Below, in pieces: positions 42,714 through 52,584 of a stretch of 64,000 bases of DNA (positions within the stretch are counted from its first letter, which is position 1; each line of letters starts with the position of its first letter). Where the stretch lies: assembly GCF_018698455.1 (NCBI RefSeq), contig NZ_JABIOQ010000056.1, positions 1 to 64,000 of the forward strand, written 5' to 3'. The notes beneath the pieces were generated by a model. It did no database searches and was not told the DNA's origin. It saw only the letters and a program-made list of their open reading frames with translations. The position numbers and the translations under genes are program-made. The DNA is from Sulfurimonas sp. (lineage in GTDB: Bacteria > Campylobacterota > Campylobacteria > Campylobacterales > Sulfurimonadaceae).

Positions 42714-43340
42714 ATGGCAAGATATAGAGGTCCAGTAGAAAAAATCGAAAGAAGATTCGGTGTAAGCCTTAACCTTAAAGGTGAGCGTCGTTTAGCAGGT
42801 AAATCTGCATTAGAAAAAAGACCTTATGGTCCTGGTCAACATGGTCAGCGTCGTAAGAAAGTTTCTGAGTATGGTTTACAACTTAATGAAAAGCAAAAAG
42901 CGAAATTCATGTATGGTGTTTCTGAAAAGCAATTCCGTGCTTTATTCGTTGAAGCAAAAAGAAGAGAAGGAAATACAGGTACAAACCTTATTACTTTAAT
43001 TGAATCTAGACTTGATAACGTTGTTTATCGTATGGGTTTTGCTTCAACTCGTAGATTTGCTCGTCAACTTGTAACTCACGGTCACCTTTTAGTAGATGGC
43101 AAAAAACTTGATATTCCTTCTTACCGTGTTAAGCCTGGTCAGAAAATAGAAGTTCGTGAAGCAAGCAAAAAGAACAACCAAGTTGTTCGTGCTATTGAAC
43201 TTACTAATCAAACTGGTTTAGCGCCATGGGTTGATATCGATGCTGAGAAAGTATTTGGTATTTTTACTCGTCTACCAGAACGTGATGAAGTTGTTATTCC
43301 TGTTGAAGAACGTTTAATCGTTGAGCTTTACTCTAAATAG
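42714..43340 (+). CDS. rpsD: 30S ribosomal protein S4
   Basis: 208 residues with the S4 RNA-binding domain ([31 protein letters not shown]). In E. coli S4 represses the alpha operon by binding a leader pseudoknot; the structured leader at 41.6-41.8 kb is a candidate target here. The N-terminal Cys zinc knuckle is absent, as in C- forms. Confidence 0.97.
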   Translation: MARYRGPVEKIERRFGVSLNLKGERRLAGKSALEKRPYGPGQHGQRRKKVSEYGLQLNEKQKAKFMYGVSEKQFRALFVEAKRREGNTGTNLITLIESRLDNVVYRMGFASTRRFARQLVTHGHLLVDGKKLDIPSYRVKPGQKIEVREASKKNNQVVRAIELTNQTGLAPWVDIDAEKVFGIFTRLPERDEVVIPVEERLIVELYSK

Positions 43341-43360
43341 TAATTAAAGGCGTATAAGAG

Positions 43361-44359
43361 ATGAAAAAAATTAAAACTACTCCACTTGCTCCTCAGGAGT
43401 TTGAAGTTGAACAAATTAGTGAGAATGAAGCTAACATTATGGCATATCCTTTTGAAACAGGATATGGTGTTTCTCTAGCTCATCCTCTTCGCCGTTTTCT
43501 ATTAAGTAGTTCTGTTGGTTATGCACCAATAGCTATTAAAATAGAAGGTGCTAAACATGAGTTTGACTCTGTTCGTGGTATGCTTGAAGATATTTCAGAC
43601 TTTATCTTAAACCTTAAAGAGATTCGCTTTAAATTAAATGATGATGCAACTGAATCAGAAGTAAATTATAGTTTTGCAGGTCCTTGCACTATTACAGGAA
43701 AAGACCTTTCTAACGATGAAGTAGCTATTGTTACTCCAGATGCACCACTAGCTACTTTAAATGAAGATTCTACTCTTAACTTTAGCATTAAAATTGCTCA
43801 AGGTATAGGTTATGTTCCTAGTGAAGATACTTATGAAGAATTAGAAGATGGATACATTGCTTTAGATGCTTTTTTTACTCCGGTAAGAAGTGCAACTTAT
43901 AAAATGGAAAATGTATTAGTTGAAGACAACCCTAACTTTGAAAGAGTTGTTATGAACATTAAAACTGATGGTCAGATTACTCCAGTAGATGCATTTAGAA
44001 ACTCTTTAGAAGTTATGTATGCACAACTTGCTGTATTTAATTCTGAGATTAGTATTAAAGCTCCTGCAACAATTGAAAGAGTTGAAGAGTCACCAGATCT
44101 TAAAAAACTAACTACTAACATTGATAGTTTAGGTTTAAGTGCTCGTAGTTTCAACTGCCTTGACCGTTCAAGCATTAAACTAATAGGTGAAATTACACTT
44201 ATGAGTACTAACGATTTGAAAAATGTTAAGAATCTTGGAAAAAAATCTTACGATGAAATCGTTGAGAAAGTTCAAGAGTTCGGTTTTGCTGTTGGTGCAG
44301 ACCTAGCTGATGATGTAGTTACTGCATTAAAAAAGAAAATAGAAGCTTTACAAGCTTAA
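43361..44359 (+). CDS. rpoA: RNA polymerase alpha subunit
   Basis: 332 residues. N-terminal domain with [17 protein letters not shown] and the dimerisation and beta-contact regions; linker near 230-245; C-terminal domain [22 protein letters not shown] and [13 protein letters not shown] binding UP elements and activators. Follows rpsD in the usual order. Confidence 0.97.
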   Translation: MKKIKTTPLAPQEFEVEQISENEANIMAYPFETGYGVSLAHPLRRFLLSSSVGYAPIAIKIEGAKHEFDSVRGMLEDISDFILNLKEIRFKLNDDATESEVNYSFAGPCTITGKDLSNDEVAIVTPDAPLATLNEDSTLNFSIKIAQGIGYVPSEDTYEELEDGYIALDAFFTPVRSATYKMENVLVEDNPNFERVVMNIKTDGQITPVDAFRNSLEVMYAQLAVFNSEISIKAPATIERVEESPDLKKLTTNIDSLGLSARSFNCLDRSSIKLIGEITLMSTNDLKNVKNLGKKSYDEIVEKVQEFGFAVGADLADDVVTALKKKIEALQA

Positions 44360-44372
44360 TTGAGGATTAGAT

Positions 44373-44723
44373 ATGAGACACCGTCATGGATATCGTAAAC
44401 TAGGTCGTACAAGTGCACACCGTGCTGCTTTACTAAAGAACCTTAGTATTTCGTTAATAGAACATGGAAAAATTGAAACTACTGTTATTAAAGCAAAAGA
44501 ATTACGTTCATATGTAGAAAAACTTATTACAGTTGCTACTAAGAATGATTCTAATGCTCATAGAACAGTATTTGCTGCGCTTCAAAGTAAAGAAGCAACA
44601 AAAACTTTAGTAAATGAAATAGCTCCTAAGTATGTAGGCCGTAATGGTGGATATACTAGAATTATTAGAACTAGAATTCGTCGTGGTGATGCTACTACAA
44701 TGGCATTTATCGAGTTAGTTTAG
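44373..44723 (+). CDS. rplQ: 50S ribosomal protein L17
   Basis: 116 residues: [24 protein letters not shown] start and the [24 protein letters not shown] end. Last gene of the alpha operon. Confidence 0.97.
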   Translation: MRHRHGYRKLGRTSAHRAALLKNLSISLIEHGKIETTVIKAKELRSYVEKLITVATKNDSNAHRTVFAALQSKEATKTLVNEIAPKYVGRNGGYTRIIRTRIRRGDATTMAFIELV

Positions 44724-44745
44724 TTTTAACTGCTAAAATCTAAAT

Positions 44746-44778
44746 GCAAGGCTTTGCCTCGCGTTTAACCCCTTTAAA
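44746..44778 (+). terminator. Two small hairpins after rplQ
   Basis: GCAAGGC-ttt-GCCTCGC (44746-44762, one mismatch) followed directly by GTTTAA-cccc-TTTAAAC. Together they may end the alpha operon transcript; no clean U-tract, so the call is tentative. Confidence 0.35.
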
Positions 44779-44817
44779 CTTCCACATACTAAAATACTTT
44801 AACAAACAGGATTTACA

Positions 44818-46035
44818 ATGAGTAATTTCGCATTTGGAACATATAGAATTACAGATGAAAACCCCCAACATATTCAAGCACTTATTGAGGCCATTGACTC
44901 TGGTGTCACTCTGATAGATACATCATCAAACTATATGGATGGTGGTGCTGAGAGAGCTATTGCACTAGCTTTAAGAAACTTTGATGAAGATAAACGCGAT
45001 AGCATAGAGATTGTCAGTAAGTTCGGATACATACAAGGTTCAAATTTAATAGCACACAAGGAAGAAGCATTTGAAGATGTTGTTATGTTTTCAGATGATT
45101 GTTATCACTCGATTTCTACATCTTTCATGAAAGACCAGCTTTTTAAATCTTTATCACGTTTAGAACAAACCAAGATTGATTGTTACCTTGTACATAATCC
45201 TGAATACTTTCTCCTAGATGCCCTTAAAAGAAAGAAAGATATAGACGAAGCTTTAGATACTATGTACGATAGAATATTTGATGTATTTGTCGGTTTAGAA
45301 GAACAAGTAAAGGCTGGAACAGTAGGATCTTATGGTATAAGTTCTAATAGTTTTGCAAAAGAAAATACAGATGTTGAATTTCTTCCATATGAAGACTTAA
45401 TTACACTAGCGGACAAAGCGTCTGAATTTGTTGGTAATAATCAACACAGTTTTACAACTATTGAATTACCAATTAATTTACTAGAAACAGAGGGGCTAAA
45501 ATGTGCTTTATGGGCAAAAGAAAATGGGCTTAGAGTTTTAACGAATCGTCCATTAAATGCTCAAAAAGAAGAGCTTATGTTTAGGCTTGCCGATTATGAT
45601 GAAAGTCAAGAGTATTTTCATCATCTTAATGAGTTAATGGATGTTTGTGATAATGATGATTTAAAACCTTTATATAACCTATTGCAACAGCTAGATGAAA
45701 ATAAACATAAGTTTGGTTGGCTGGGTGATTATGATAGCTTTTTGTACTCTCAAATCATTCCACATATTAAAACTAGTCTTGAAAACATAGAAGAAGCCAA
45801 CCTTGACGGAATGCTTAAATATATAGATATGTTTTTAGGTGAGTATAGAAAAATGGTAGCTTATGAGTGTAGTAAATCTACTAGAATATCGCTAAAAGAA
45901 GAATTAGGTACAAGTGATATGCCTCTTGTGAAGATAGCTATAGACTTTTTATTACAAGAAGAAAGTATTGATTATATACTTGTGGGCATGAGAAGTCCAT
46001 CTTATGTACAAGATATTCTCTCTTTAAAATATTAG
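44818..46035 (+). CDS. Aldo/keto reductase family protein
   Basis: 405 residues, longer than the usual 320. The N-terminal barrel shows FGTYRITDENPQ, GVTLIDTSSNYMDGGAERAI (catalytic Asp/Tyr region) and VSKFGY (Lys); IDCYLVHNPEYF replaces the usual HxP. A roughly 80-residue acidic insertion (about 255-345) precedes the C-terminal DYILVGMRSPSYV NADP site. Conserved after rplQ in related genomes as far as I recall; substrate unknown. Confidence 0.8.
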   Translation: MSNFAFGTYRITDENPQHIQALIEAIDSGVTLIDTSSNYMDGGAERAIALALRNFDEDKRDSIEIVSKFGYIQGSNLIAHKEEAFEDVVMFSDDCYHSISTSFMKDQLFKSLSRLEQTKIDCYLVHNPEYFLLDALKRKKDIDEALDTMYDRIFDVFVGLEEQVKAGTVGSYGISSNSFAKENTDVEFLPYEDLITLADKASEFVGNNQHSFTTIELPINLLETEGLKCALWAKENGLRVLTNRPLNAQKEELMFRLADYDESQEYFHHLNELMDVCDNDDLKPLYNLLQQLDENKHKFGWLGDYDSFLYSQIIPHIKTSLENIEEANLDGMLKYIDMFLGEYRKMVAYECSKSTRISLKEELGTSDMPLVKIAIDFLLQEESIDYILVGMRSPSYVQDILSLKY

Positions 46036-46129
46036 CTAGTTTATTTCTTTATGACTTGTTAAGCGATATTGTCATACTTTATGATATTAAAAAAAATTTA
46101 AACAAATGAAATGAAATAAAAGGAAAAAA

Positions 46130-46405
46130 ATGATACCATTTTCTGATGAAGAGTTAGTAGAACCAGTTAAATTAGTAATAGATAAAGTACGTCCATCATT
46201 AGCACTCGATGGTGGAGATATTGACTTTGTAACTGTAAAAAACGGATGTGTATATGTACAACTAAAAGGTGCATGTGTAGGTTGTGGAAGTAGTGGAACA
46301 ACTCTAAAGTATGGTGTTGAACGCCAACTAAGAATGGATATACATCCAGAGTTGTCAGTTATAAATGTACCTGCAGGTATGGAAAATGATATAGACAACC
46401 TTTAA
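46130..46405 (+). CDS. NifU C-terminal-domain Fe-S scaffold protein
   Basis: 91 residues: an Nfu domain with DKVRPSLALDGGDIDFV and the cluster-binding CVGCGSS (CxxC). Delivers or holds a 4Fe-4S cluster. AAAAGGAAA before the ATG. A short AAACTC/GAGTTT hairpin follows its stop. Confidence 0.92.
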   Translation: MIPFSDEELVEPVKLVIDKVRPSLALDGGDIDFVTVKNGCVYVQLKGACVGCGSSGTTLKYGVERQLRMDIHPELSVINVPAGMENDIDNL

Positions 46406-46469
46406 GATAAATAGCAAACTCTCACTTTAGCGAGTTTAGTATCGGCATTTAGTGCCCCAAAAGATAAGA

Positions 46470-47048
46470 ATGAATATTATAAATAAGTATAAAACATTAA
46501 CACAAGCAAAAGATAGTTTCTCTAAAGCTGAATATAGAATAGCATTAGAAAAATTTGCCATCGTACTACAAAATTATCCAAATTCAAAAGAAGCATATAA
46601 CTGCGTGATACTTTCTGAAATGGCTATGAGTGGAGAAGGTGGGGCTGAAGCACTTTTTGATTATTATGAGATACTTAAAGAAGAGGATAAAGAGTCTGCC
46701 GATAAGATTATGGGAGATATTTTAGAAAATATGAACGGCTCACTTGAAAAATTAAGTGAAGCATTTAGCTCACCTCTTAGAGAAAAGTTGGAGTATGAAG
46801 ATGGAATTCTTTATAGTGATTTTAAAAAGATTCTTAGTGAAGGTGGAGAATTTAAAGAGACATTTGAAAATATTATGTTTTCAACACCTGTTATTATTAC
46901 ACAAAAAGATGACTTTATAGATTTCTTAGATAAATTAATAGAACATGATTTTGCAGAGATGGCACTCACATATTTAGAAAATGCTTTAAGTATTTATCCA
47001 AGTGATAAACTACTGAGTAAACTTTTTGAAAAACTTGTTAAAGGTTAA
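46470..47048 (+). CDS. TPR-like hypothetical protein upstream of murE
   Basis: 192 residues, all helical. A TPR-like repeat near 10-45 (AKDSFSKAEYRIALEKFAIVLQNYPNSKEAYNC-type) and another near the C-terminus (AEMALTYLENALSIYPSDKLL). Start at ATG 46470; an in-frame GTG at 46452 lacks a binding site. The murE start follows within five bases. Confidence 0.7.
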   Translation: MNIINKYKTLTQAKDSFSKAEYRIALEKFAIVLQNYPNSKEAYNCVILSEMAMSGEGGAEALFDYYEILKEEDKESADKIMGDILENMNGSLEKLSEAFSSPLREKLEYEDGILYSDFKKILSEGGEFKETFENIMFSTPVIITQKDDFIDFLDKLIEHDFAEMALTYLENALSIYPSDKLLSKLFEKLVKG

Positions 47049-47052
47049 ATTA

Positions 47053-48345
47053 TTGAAGATTGAATTACCAAACCAGCCCTATAAATACGTAACTGAGAAC
47101 TCTCAAGAATGTGACAGTGAGACAGCTTTTGTTATAACTACACAAAATGAAAAATACCTCCAAAATGCTGAAAACAATAATGCCCATTCTATTATTAAAA
47201 TAGAAGAAATTGCAAAACTTTTTGGTATAGACAAAATAAAAATTATTGGAATTACAGGTACAAATGGTAAAACTACTACAGCAAGTGCTATTTATTCTTT
47301 TCTTTTAGATTTGGGTTATAAGGTGGCGATGCAAGGAACACGTGGTCTTTTTATGAATGATAAAGTTTTAGAAGGTAAAACGCTGACTACTCCTTCAGTT
47401 TTAAACACTTATAAGCATATCTATCAGGCTGTTGATGCTGGTTGTGAGTTTTTTATTATGGAAGTAAGCTCTCATGCCATTGTACAAAAAAGAGTTGAAG
47501 GCTTGAATTTTGAGTTAAAGATACTTACAAATATAACTCAGGATCATCTAGATTATCATAAAACCATTGAAGAATATACAGCTGTTAAAAATTCTTTTTT
47601 TAAGGATGATGGTAAAAAGCTTATAAATAAAGATGAACCAAAGGCTGACTTTAACTTTAAAAATGCTTACACATATGGAATAGAAAATCCTGCAACATAT
47701 AGACTTATGGCTTATTCATTAAATAACGCAAGTAGTGGAATTATTCAACATTTTCAAGATATAGTACCTTTTACTGCAGCTCTTCATGGATTTTTTAATC
47801 TTTATAACCTTATGGCTGCTGTTGGAGCAGTTCATCTACTAACAGGGCTAAAACTCGAAGAGGTAGCAGCTACTATGGATAACTTCGCGGGAGTAAGTGG
47901 ACGTATGGAGCAGGTATGTCAAGTGCCAAATGTAATTGTAGATTTTGCTCACACACCTGATGGTATGCAGCAGGTTCTTAATGCACTTAAAGAGAAAGAA
48001 CTATTAGTAGTATTTGGAGCGGGTGGCGATAGAGATGTAAGTAAACGTCCAATGATGGGCAGAGTTGCAGCTTCTTTAGCTAAAAGAGTCTATATAACTA
48101 GTGATAACCCACGTAACGAAGATCCAGACGCAATAGTCAATGATATCCTTAGTGGTATAGAAGACCAAACAAATGTAATGGTAGAGTTAAATAGAAGAAA
48201 AGCAATTGAGATGGCTCTCGATGAGCAAGGTGATGAAGAGGTTGTTGTTATACTAGGAAAAGGTGATGAGTCACACCAAATCATCTATGGAGAGAGATTT
48301 CCATTTGATGATAGAGAAGTTGTGAGAGAGCTTTTAAATATTTAA
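47053..48345 (+). CDS. murE: UDP-MurNAc-tripeptide synthetase
   Basis: 430 residues adding meso-diaminopimelate to UDP-MurNAc-L-Ala-D-Glu. ATP loop GITGTNGKTTTAS, carbamylated-Lys region and the specificity motif SDNPRNEDP (DNPR = meso-DAP). Start set at TTG 47053 with AAAGG upstream; no ATG fits and earlier codons lie inside the previous gene. Confidence 0.92.
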   Translation: MKIELPNQPYKYVTENSQECDSETAFVITTQNEKYLQNAENNNAHSIIKIEEIAKLFGIDKIKIIGITGTNGKTTTASAIYSFLLDLGYKVAMQGTRGLFMNDKVLEGKTLTTPSVLNTYKHIYQAVDAGCEFFIMEVSSHAIVQKRVEGLNFELKILTNITQDHLDYHKTIEEYTAVKNSFFKDDGKKLINKDEPKADFNFKNAYTYGIENPATYRLMAYSLNNASSGIIQHFQDIVPFTAALHGFFNLYNLMAAVGAVHLLTGLKLEEVAATMDNFAGVSGRMEQVCQVPNVIVDFAHTPDGMQQVLNALKEKELLVVFGAGGDRDVSKRPMMGRVAASLAKRVYITSDNPRNEDPDAIVNDILSGIEDQTNVMVELNRRKAIEMALDEQGDEEVVVILGKGDESHQIIYGERFPFDDREVVRELLNI

Positions 48346-48353
48346 TAGCTCTC

Positions 48354-48971
48354 TTAAGGTGCTGTATAAATTATCTCTTCAGTTTGATTATAGTCGTTAT
48401 CATAGATAAACATACTTGCAGTTATCTTTGTGTCTCCACTAAGTAGTGTTATCAGAGTATCGTTTCCTTCTATGGATATGGTAGCACTATTGTTTAAATC
48501 CCATAAAATATTTCTAAGGATGACTCTACTTGTATTATCTTCAAATATTCCTGTTGCTAGTAAAGGTTGATCACCACTTGCTGGGGTACCTCCATCAGAA
48601 ACCGTGATATTAAAATCTTTCATTGGAATAAGAGCTATATTTACTGGTCCATCCGTTAATGTTTCATAAGCAATAGAGATATTTGAATCACCTCCATTAT
48701 AAAAACCAACACTTACTACACCTGATGTTGAAACAGTAAGTTTATCAGTTGAGCTTTTCCACTCAACATACTCTGTTACATCATCTGTTGAATTATCATC
48801 ATAAGTAACTGTAGCACTTAGTTGAATTGACGCATCCGTAGAATAAATACTTTGGTTTGCTTCATTTATCTTGATGCCTACTACATCTTTAAGTGGAGCA
48901 GAAGTGCCTTGACCACAGGCTGTGAGCATAAGTGCAAGAGTAGTTAATAGTGTAGTTATTATTTGTTTCAT
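48354..48971 (-). CDS. Ig-like domain lipoprotein
   Basis: 205 residues with a lipoprotein signal (LALMLTAC lipobox, Cys19). The mature part starts with a Big_2-like domain (VGIKINEANQSIYSTDASIQLSATVTYDDN ... VSTSGVVSVG), then a second beta domain. Surface or periplasmic, function unknown. Paired with the outer-membrane protein gene upstream. Confidence 0.75.
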   Translation of the reverse strand: MKQIITTLLTTLALMLTACGQGTSAPLKDVVGIKINEANQSIYSTDASIQLSATVTYDDNSTDDVTEYVEWKSSTDKLTVSTSGVVSVGFYNGGDSNISIAYETLTDGPVNIALIPMKDFNITVSDGGTPASGDQPLLATGIFEDNTSRVILRNILWDLNNSATISIEGNDTLITLLSGDTKITASMFIYDNDYNQTEEIIYTAP

Positions 48972-48979
48972 ATTTTCTC

Positions 48980-49519
48980 CTAAAACCTTACATTTAAACC
49001 GGTATAAAACATGTTTATATCCGATTTATAAGAAGTTTGTTCTACTATAGTGTCTATCTGTTCATAAGAGGCAGCCTTATATAAGTAGCCCACCTCAAAA
49101 TCAAAGTGCTCAGAGAGTGGAATGTATGCACCTAGCCCTACATTAAAGGTTCCATAAGATAAACCAGACTGAAGCTTCCTCTCGATTTTTAAAATTCCTG
49201 TTCCAAAGCCTATTTTTACAAAGGGATTAAGGTGTTTTGTTAATTCAAATGCTTTGATAAGTTCTAGATTGAAAGCATACTTATTAGCATCCTCTGCTGA
49301 AAATATCTTTGAGTTATTCTTTAGAAATTCTAGGGAACACTCTATGGCATAAGCTTCACGTTTGCCATATCCGAGTTTTATACTTGCAAGTTGGTTGGAA
49401 CTTTCTGCTAGGGTATTAGTGAAAGATTCATTGTAGAAGCCATAGTTTGCCCCAGTATAAATCTTAGCATCACTATACAAAGAAGAAGCAAGAACCATAA
49501 AAAATAGTAAAGTTTTCAA
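48980..49519 (-). CDS. Outer-membrane beta-barrel protein
   Basis: 179 residues with a signal peptide (MKTLLFFMVLASSLYS) and alternating-residue strands (e.g. INMFYTGLNVRF at the C-terminus, ending in the Phe preferred by BAM). OmpA/OprF N-domain-like size. Eight bases before the lipoprotein gene, so one operon. Confidence 0.75.
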   Translation of the reverse strand: MKTLLFFMVLASSLYSDAKIYTGANYGFYNESFTNTLAESSNQLASIKLGYGKREAYAIECSLEFLKNNSKIFSAEDANKYAFNLELIKAFELTKHLNPFVKIGFGTGILKIERKLQSGLSYGTFNVGLGAYIPLSEHFDFEVGYLYKAASYEQIDTIVEQTSYKSDINMFYTGLNVRF

Positions 49520-49663
49520 GAGAGCATATCCTATGTTATAATTTAGTGAATTATATCTAAAAACTTACTACTTAACTTAAATAAAATAACTTATTTTCCT
49601 CCATGAGTTTATATGGATAAATTTTTAGATATAATTTCATAAATATTTCAAAGGACTATTATT

Positions 49664-50038
49664 ATGGGAATCCCTCAACCAGCATTTTATATATTTAAGT
49701 GTGAGCAGTCAGCTCCTCCAGGTATGCCAAAACCATCTTGTGTAACAGAAGATACTAAAGGTCTCTTTCAGTACACAGCAATGAAACTTATGAAAGAAGG
49801 GATTATGATGACTGCACCAATCATCAAAACTTCATGTATGAATAGATGTTCAGCAGGTCCAATAATGCTAGTAGAGCCAGGTCATACTATGTATGTTGGT
49901 CTTACAGAAGAGAAAATAGACAGAATTATCGCTGAGCATATTGTTGGTGGAAATGTTGTCCAAGAGTATGTAATTAGTGACGAAATGTGGGATGCTCCAA
50001 TATCTCCTGCTGACGCAAAAAAACAAATGGGAATGTAA
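49664..50038 (+). CDS. Thioredoxin-like 2Fe-2S ferredoxin
   Basis: 124 residues: [18 protein letters not shown] at the start and [16 protein letters not shown] later supply the four Cys of a thioredoxin-fold 2Fe-2S cluster. Similar to Aquifex-type ferredoxins and NuoE C-domain. Precedes panD. Confidence 0.85.
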   Translation: MGIPQPAFYIFKCEQSAPPGMPKPSCVTEDTKGLFQYTAMKLMKEGIMMTAPIIKTSCMNRCSAGPIMLVEPGHTMYVGLTEEKIDRIIAEHIVGGNVVQEYVISDEMWDAPISPADAKKQMGM

Positions 50039-50048
50039 GGAAAGAGCT

Positions 50049-50414
50049 ATGTTAATTGATATGTTGTACAGCAAAATTCATCGTGCTACTGTTACTGATG
50101 CTAACTTAAACTATGTTGGTTCTATTACTATAGATGAGGAGCTTTTAGAAGCTTCTAAGATGCGAGTTGGACAGAAAGTAGAGATATTAAATATCAACAA
50201 TGGTGAGCGTTTTTCTACTTATATTATTTTAGGTGAACGCGGTTCTCGCGATATCTGCCTAAATGGTGCGGCTGCTAGAAAAGTTCATAAAGGCGACAAA
50301 GTAATTATTGTTGCTTATGCAACTTATGATGAAAAAGAACTTGAAAATTATGAACCAAAAGTTGTTATTCTCGATGATAACAACGATATAGAAACAATAG
50401 CGGAACATATCTAA
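50049..50414 (+). CDS. panD: Aspartate 1-decarboxylase proenzyme
   Basis: 121 residues making beta-alanine for coenzyme A. The self-cleavage site is Gly-Ser in NYVGSITID, giving the pyruvoyl group; IHRATVT and [16 protein letters not shown] are typical. Start ATG 50049 with AAGGAAAG. Confidence 0.95.
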   Translation: MLIDMLYSKIHRATVTDANLNYVGSITIDEELLEASKMRVGQKVEILNINNGERFSTYIILGERGSRDICLNGAAARKVHKGDKVIIVAYATYDEKELENYEPKVVILDDNNDIETIAEHI

Positions 50415-50417
50415 ACA

Positions 50418-50729
50418 ATGTTTGATATGGAAAATATGAGTAAAATGCTTGAGGGAATGCAGGGAAATGCAGATAAACTCAAGAGTGAACTAGAACAAAA
50501 GACTTACAGTGTTAAAACTGGTGGTGGCCTAGTTGAGCTAAGTGTTAATGGAAGTGGTGAAGTTATCGATTTACTTATTGATGATGAACTACTTTCTGAC
50601 AAAAGTTCACTAGAAATTTTACTCATAGGTGCTATAAATGATGCAAATAAAATGGTTCAAACCAACCAACAACAGAGTGCCATGGGAATGCTAAATTCCA
50701 TGGGTAATCCCTTTAGTGGGACTAAATAG
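50418..50729 (+). CDS. YbaB/EbfC nucleoid-associated protein
   Basis: 103 residues: MENMSKMLEGMQGNADKLKSEL helix, GGGLVELSVNGSGEVIDLLID centre, then a helix. Binds DNA as a dimer. Starts three bases after panD. Confidence 0.9.
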   Translation: MFDMENMSKMLEGMQGNADKLKSELEQKTYSVKTGGGLVELSVNGSGEVIDLLIDDELLSDKSSLEILLIGAINDANKMVQTNQQQSAMGMLNSMGNPFSGTK

Positions 50730-51710
50730 GTGCTTCGCCTATTTATAGCACTAAACCTTCTTTTATTTAACCTTTATTCCTGTCAAGGTGGTTATGATTC
50801 CTGCATAGAAAAAATAAATGACTCTAAAACAATTCAAAATAATTCTTTACATATTCCTATAAAAAACACAGAACTACTTATATGGTCCAAAACTACTCCA
50901 AATGCTAAAATATTAAAATATGACCCTTTTCTTTCCCTCTACCTTATTGAAGATACAAATAAGTTCCCTTACCCTTTTGCTATAAATATGCGATTACAAC
51001 TCGGTTTAGCAATGGTTAATACAACTGATGCAAGAGAGAGCAAGGTTTTAAAGAATCAAGTTGGTCTTAATTCCTTTGCTACTTTTAGTCAAAAAACTAC
51101 AACACCTGCATTAATTACAAGTAGTTGTTGTTCTCTAGAAGCTATTGTGACTCCAGAAGGAATTATTCAAAAAGAGTATTTAAAAAGATTTGTATCCTCA
51201 AGTAAAGTTGCATATTCAGATATTGGAATAAGAGTTAAAAATGAAGGTGGTTATGTTTTAGTTTCTGAGAGTGATCCATATATGAAAAATAACCTATTTA
51301 AAAAAGATGATTGTATTCTTACATTTGATGGTGTAAAAATAAAAGCTGCCTCTGTCTTAATGAGAAAAGTGCTTTTTTCAAAAATAGGTTCAAAGCATAA
51401 AGTACAAGTGAAGCGTGATGGAAAAGTTCTTAACTTACTTGTAGAAACATCTAAGCGATATGGTGGTGGTTATGTTAGCGATACTTTTTTAGAGCAAAAG
51501 GGTGTCTATTTTGATAAGCAACTTCATATTACAAAACTTTCTCAGAATTTTTTAGGCTATGGACTATTAGTTGGAGATAGACTTATTCAGGTAAATGGAG
51601 CTGAAGTAAAAACACAAAAAGAACTCCGTAAGCACATAGAAGGCTTTAAAGACTTTTCATCACTTCTTTTTGAGAGAAGAAACTTTCAATTTTTTGTAAA
51701 TATTAAGTAG
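50730..51710 (+). CDS. PDZ-domain secreted protein
   Basis: 326 residues, starting at GTG 50730 directly after the ybaB stop. Signal peptide (LFIALNLLLFNLYS), a central region with a CC pair, then two PDZ-like repeats (about 160-230 and 245-320, e.g. LFKKDDCILTFDGVKI and LLVGDRLIQVNGAEV). No protease triad. Possibly a periplasmic adaptor; conserved in this position in the group. Confidence 0.75.
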   Translation: MLRLFIALNLLLFNLYSCQGGYDSCIEKINDSKTIQNNSLHIPIKNTELLIWSKTTPNAKILKYDPFLSLYLIEDTNKFPYPFAINMRLQLGLAMVNTTDARESKVLKNQVGLNSFATFSQKTTTPALITSSCCSLEAIVTPEGIIQKEYLKRFVSSSKVAYSDIGIRVKNEGGYVLVSESDPYMKNNLFKKDDCILTFDGVKIKAASVLMRKVLFSKIGSKHKVQVKRDGKVLNLLVETSKRYGGGYVSDTFLEQKGVYFDKQLHITKLSQNFLGYGLLVGDRLIQVNGAEVKTQKELRKHIEGFKDFSSLLFERRNFQFFVNIK

Positions 51711-51729
51711 AAAAAGTATAATATTGCAT

Positions 51730-52575
51730 ATGCAAAACTTTGAGAAATTTTTAACAGATAACCTACCAACTTCAAAGAGTATTCACCCTCATTATGAGAA
51801 TGCTTTACAAAACATGCTTATTGCCGGTGGCAAGCGTTTTCGTCCTGCACTTTTACTGGGTGTTGTAAATGCATATAACCCACTTTTACTTGAGGGTGCT
51901 CGTCATGCTGCGTTTGCTATAGAACTTCTTCATACATACTCGCTTATTCATGATGATTTACCAGCTATGGATGACTCACCACTTCGTCGTGGTAATCCTA
52001 CACTGCATGTAACTTTTGATGAAGTGACAGCGATTCTTGTTGGTGATGCTTTAAATACTTACTCTTTTGAAGTTTTATCAAATGCACCTTTTTCAAATGA
52101 AACACGTGTAAAACTCATCAGAGAGTTAGCAAGTAATGGTGGACTTAATGGTATGGTTTTAGGTCAAGCAATAGACTGTCACTTTGAGAACAAACCTCTT
52201 AAAGTTGAAGATATAAAAATACTCCATACAAACAAAACAGCAAAGCTTATTGCAGCTTCACTAAAAATGGGTGCGATTATAGTTGGTAAAGAAGATTTAG
52301 CTGATAGCTTATATGAGTTTGGTATTAAACTTGGACTTCTTTTCCAAATCCAAGATGACATACTCGATGTAACGCAGAGCAGTGAAGAAGCAGGTAAACT
52401 TACAAACAACGATGAAGATAAAAATAGTTTTGTAACTATTCTAGGGCTTGATGAGTCGATGAAACAAGCAAATGAACTAGCAGACGAATTAAGTAATGTA
52501 ATGCTTAGCTTTGAGGAGAACCTACAGAGTGAGCTGTCTTCGTTACTAACTAAATATATTAATAGACATAAATAA
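51730..52575 (+). CDS. ispA: Polyprenyl synthetase (farnesyl/geranylgeranyl type)
   Basis: 281 residues. First Asp-rich motif DDLPAMDDSPLRRG, second DDILD (QIQDDILDVT), plus GGKRFRPAL. Makes C15-C20 prenyl diphosphate. ATG 51730 chosen; the frame also opens at TTG 51724. Confidence 0.93.
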   Translation: MQNFEKFLTDNLPTSKSIHPHYENALQNMLIAGGKRFRPALLLGVVNAYNPLLLEGARHAAFAIELLHTYSLIHDDLPAMDDSPLRRGNPTLHVTFDEVTAILVGDALNTYSFEVLSNAPFSNETRVKLIRELASNGGLNGMVLGQAIDCHFENKPLKVEDIKILHTNKTAKLIAASLKMGAIIVGKEDLADSLYEFGIKLGLLFQIQDDILDVTQSSEEAGKLTNNDEDKNSFVTILGLDESMKQANELADELSNVMLSFEENLQSELSSLLTKYINRHK

Positions 52576-52584
52576 GGAAAAAAA